Positions 62,207 to 64,000 of a stretch of 64,000 nt of DNA are shown here, in pieces. Location of the stretch: NCBI GenBank assembly GCA_963966185.1, contig CAWZYM010000274.1, positions 1 through 64,000 of the forward strand, read 5' to 3'. Source of the stretch: Rhabditoides inermis. Its lineage: Eukaryota > Nematoda > Chromadorea > Rhabditida > Rhabditidae. Numbering within the stretch: the first letter of the stretch is position 1; each line of letters opens with the position of its first letter. The position numbers and the translations under genes were made by a program. The notes beneath the pieces were generated by a model. That model was not told the origin of the DNA, ran no database searches, and worked only from the letters and a program-made list of their open reading frames with translations.

Positions 62207-62605
62207 AAAGGCACAGCGGCGACTTAATTCTGCAACTAGCTCTCTTGAACGCGTATTACCGCGAAGAACATTTGCCGCATGCAAAACATTTGCCGAAGAC
62301 AGGACTCGAACCGGCGAGTTCAGCGCCATAACGGCGCACACACGCATTGAGCCACACAGTGAGTGAAGGGGCTTTTTCATCCGATGTTACGTCTGCTCTC
62401 GCCATTTCTACAATATGGAAGAGTTCAACGGAATGAGAATCGTGGCGGGACCAATTTCGAGTTTGAAATAAAATGTTGCAACAGCGAGTTGCAACATTTG
62501 AAAGCAACGGATAAGCGTTGTTCTTTCTCACAAATCGATTAAGATTTAGGTTAATATGATTCTTTCCAACATTCCGAGTCAAAAGTAAGTCGCCAGTGTA
62601 CCTTT
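62207..62605. mobile_element. TTAA-flanked MITE with tRNA-like core, diverged copy D
   Basis: The ends are AAAGGCACAGCGGCGACTTA and TAAGTCGCCAGTGTACCTTT, with TTAA readable on the left and TTGA on the right. The tRNA-like segment lies on the minus strand (about 62290-62360), with A box TGGCTCAATGC, a GCGCC/GGCGC hairpin where the anticodon arm would be, and a consensus B box GGTTCGAGTCC. It is inverted relative to copies A-C. Confidence 0.8.
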
Positions 62606-64000
62606 GAAAACGGTTTTTTACATACATAGGTTTGGATGAAAAAAAAAGTGTGACTTTGAAAACTCTACTCTGGCAAATTATGTCAATTCGAAAGAATCGC
62701 CAATAGACCATTTTCCGAACATATCATCAAAGTTCGTCGATTACTGAATGTGAAACCTCAATTTTCATGTTCAGAATCAATCAGATCTGTTTTTTTACAG
62801 TCGACCTTGCAGTTCGTGTAGTTTAAAACATGCATAACTGCGTCAACGTTATTCACTTAGTTTGAAAAGCCATAGAATTGTTCATGTAAAAAAAACAAGT
62901 TACGACGTTTAGCGAAACTAAATCGTCACGATTATTTGTCGCAACATTATTTTTTTTTGTTTTCTGAAAAAGTAAAGTACTCTCTGAATTCAAACCTATT
63001 AATGAACAATTTATGTCATTCATTTGTTCAATCTTCTTGTTAGAAGCACATATGTACTATTCTTTGAAAACCCTATGCAAAAACGCATCAAACCTGGAAA
63101 TAACATGAATATTTCAATTTCCTTTAATTTTGGGAAATATATGTATTTCTGTTATAATAAACGTCATTGAAGTTGTTTCGATTTATACTTAGTGCATTTC
63201 GAAACAAACATACCGTATATATACTGTTTAGCTTACAAATAATTCGTATAGTTAGCTCACAATCGAGATCCGCTCTTTTCACAAAAATTGAGGTGGTGAG
63301 TCAAAAAAATCAAAACTCATTAAGTAGTGTTTTCATCTTGATGAAATCCAGCGTGGGTACCTAAAGTCCAATCCGCAGACAGGTTATGTGGAAGAGTGAG
63401 CAGAATAAAAACATGGACAGCAACAAAATTTGCTGTGCATTTCGTTCAGTATGCTGTATTTTCGAAATTCACGAAAATGTTTTCACTGAAAGCTGAGTGC
63501 GAATCTATTACATCACACTGGTAAAAAACAACGCATGTGGATGTGATCGAAATCCGACAGTACGCTACAATAACATTTCATGTCGCATAAGGCATAACGA
63601 AAAAATACAATGTGAACGAAAAAAAATGAAGACGAAAACACACTGAATTTGTGCATTCAACTGTCAAACCATACAAATACAATAGACTGTAAAATAATGA
63701 CACCGATTGCGCTGACCGCAATTTTTTGACGACACTACGAAATACATTCTCATTAGAAACTCGTTTGAAAAAAAACATGAATTATAGTTTACACGATTGA
63801 TTCACTACACGTGGTAAAGCAATAAAGAACAAACAAACCAATACAATCTATGGCTAGGCATATGTGAAATGGCTAGGCAATCTATGGCAATACAATCTAG
63901 GCTTACAACTCACAACGAAAAACCAAATATCTCCCAAAAGACGGAAGGAGAGCCATCGTTTGAAGTGCGGATGGGAATAATGCATCAGATTGTATTGATA
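62606..64000. other. AT-rich end of window, no gene recognised
   Basis: Only short open frames without splice support. ATGGCTAGGCA and CAATCTATGG motifs are repeated at about 63846-63900. No family motif is seen on either strand. Confidence 0.5.

Overview
This window is eukaryotic nuclear DNA from a nematode, most likely a rhabditid-type (clade V) worm; a diplogastrid such as a Pristionchus relative would fit, but the species cannot be fixed from sequence alone. The evidence is the gene content: chemoreceptor GPCRs of the nematode Srh, Str, Srsx and Srg types, a tandem pair of nematode-type nuclear hormone receptors, GH25 (LYS-type) lysozymes, arginine kinase and a DEG/ENaC channel. Exons are short and GC3-rich, introns are GT-AG with TTTCAG-like acceptors, and long GA/CT microsatellites are abundant. 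All multi-exon models below were assembled by eye from splice sites and reading-frame phase.

Layout. 0-3 kb: a DEG/ENaC channel on the minus strand, cut at its 3' end by the window edge. 4.3-5.6 kb: a small secreted peptide precursor (minus). 5.8-9.6 kb: a secreted protein ending in LGLGQ repeats (plus). 10.2-19.3 kb: two paralogous nuclear receptors (minus) flanking an Srh-like GPCR. 20.0-24.4 kb: two lysozymes transcribed divergently from a 357 bp promoter with mirrored GATA/TATA elements. 25.1-26.8 kb: arginine kinase (plus).

27-64 kb is an accessory region. It holds chemoreceptor genes of several families: Str (32.2 and 51.3 kb), Srsx (34.8 and 46.8 kb, inverted paralogs), Srh (39.1 and 59.4 kb) and Srg (48.5 kb, plus a 3' fragment at 57.2 kb). 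It also holds a decayed but intron-containing 2-oxoglutarate dehydrogenase pseudogene (55.0-56.1 kb), a LINE 3' end, and an orphan plus-strand exon chain (36.9-41.5 kb) that encloses a GPCR gene on the other strand. Many non-autonomous repeats lie between them: hairpin MITEs, a 2.4 kb long-TIR element with another MITE nested inside, a four-copy TTAA-flanked family carrying a tRNA-like A-box/B-box segment, and several tRNA-derived SINE-like sequences.

How the genes relate: the lysozymes look like gut digestive or immune enzymes under GATA control. The GPCRs, nuclear receptors, DEG/ENaC channel and candidate neuropeptide are typical of nematode sensory and physiological repertoires. There is no operon-like tight clustering of same-strand genes. 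The most unusual signals are the TTAA MITE family with an embedded Pol III promoter, the mirrored lysozyme promoter, the candidate peptide precursor, and a microsatellite conserved at the same intron position in both nuclear receptors.
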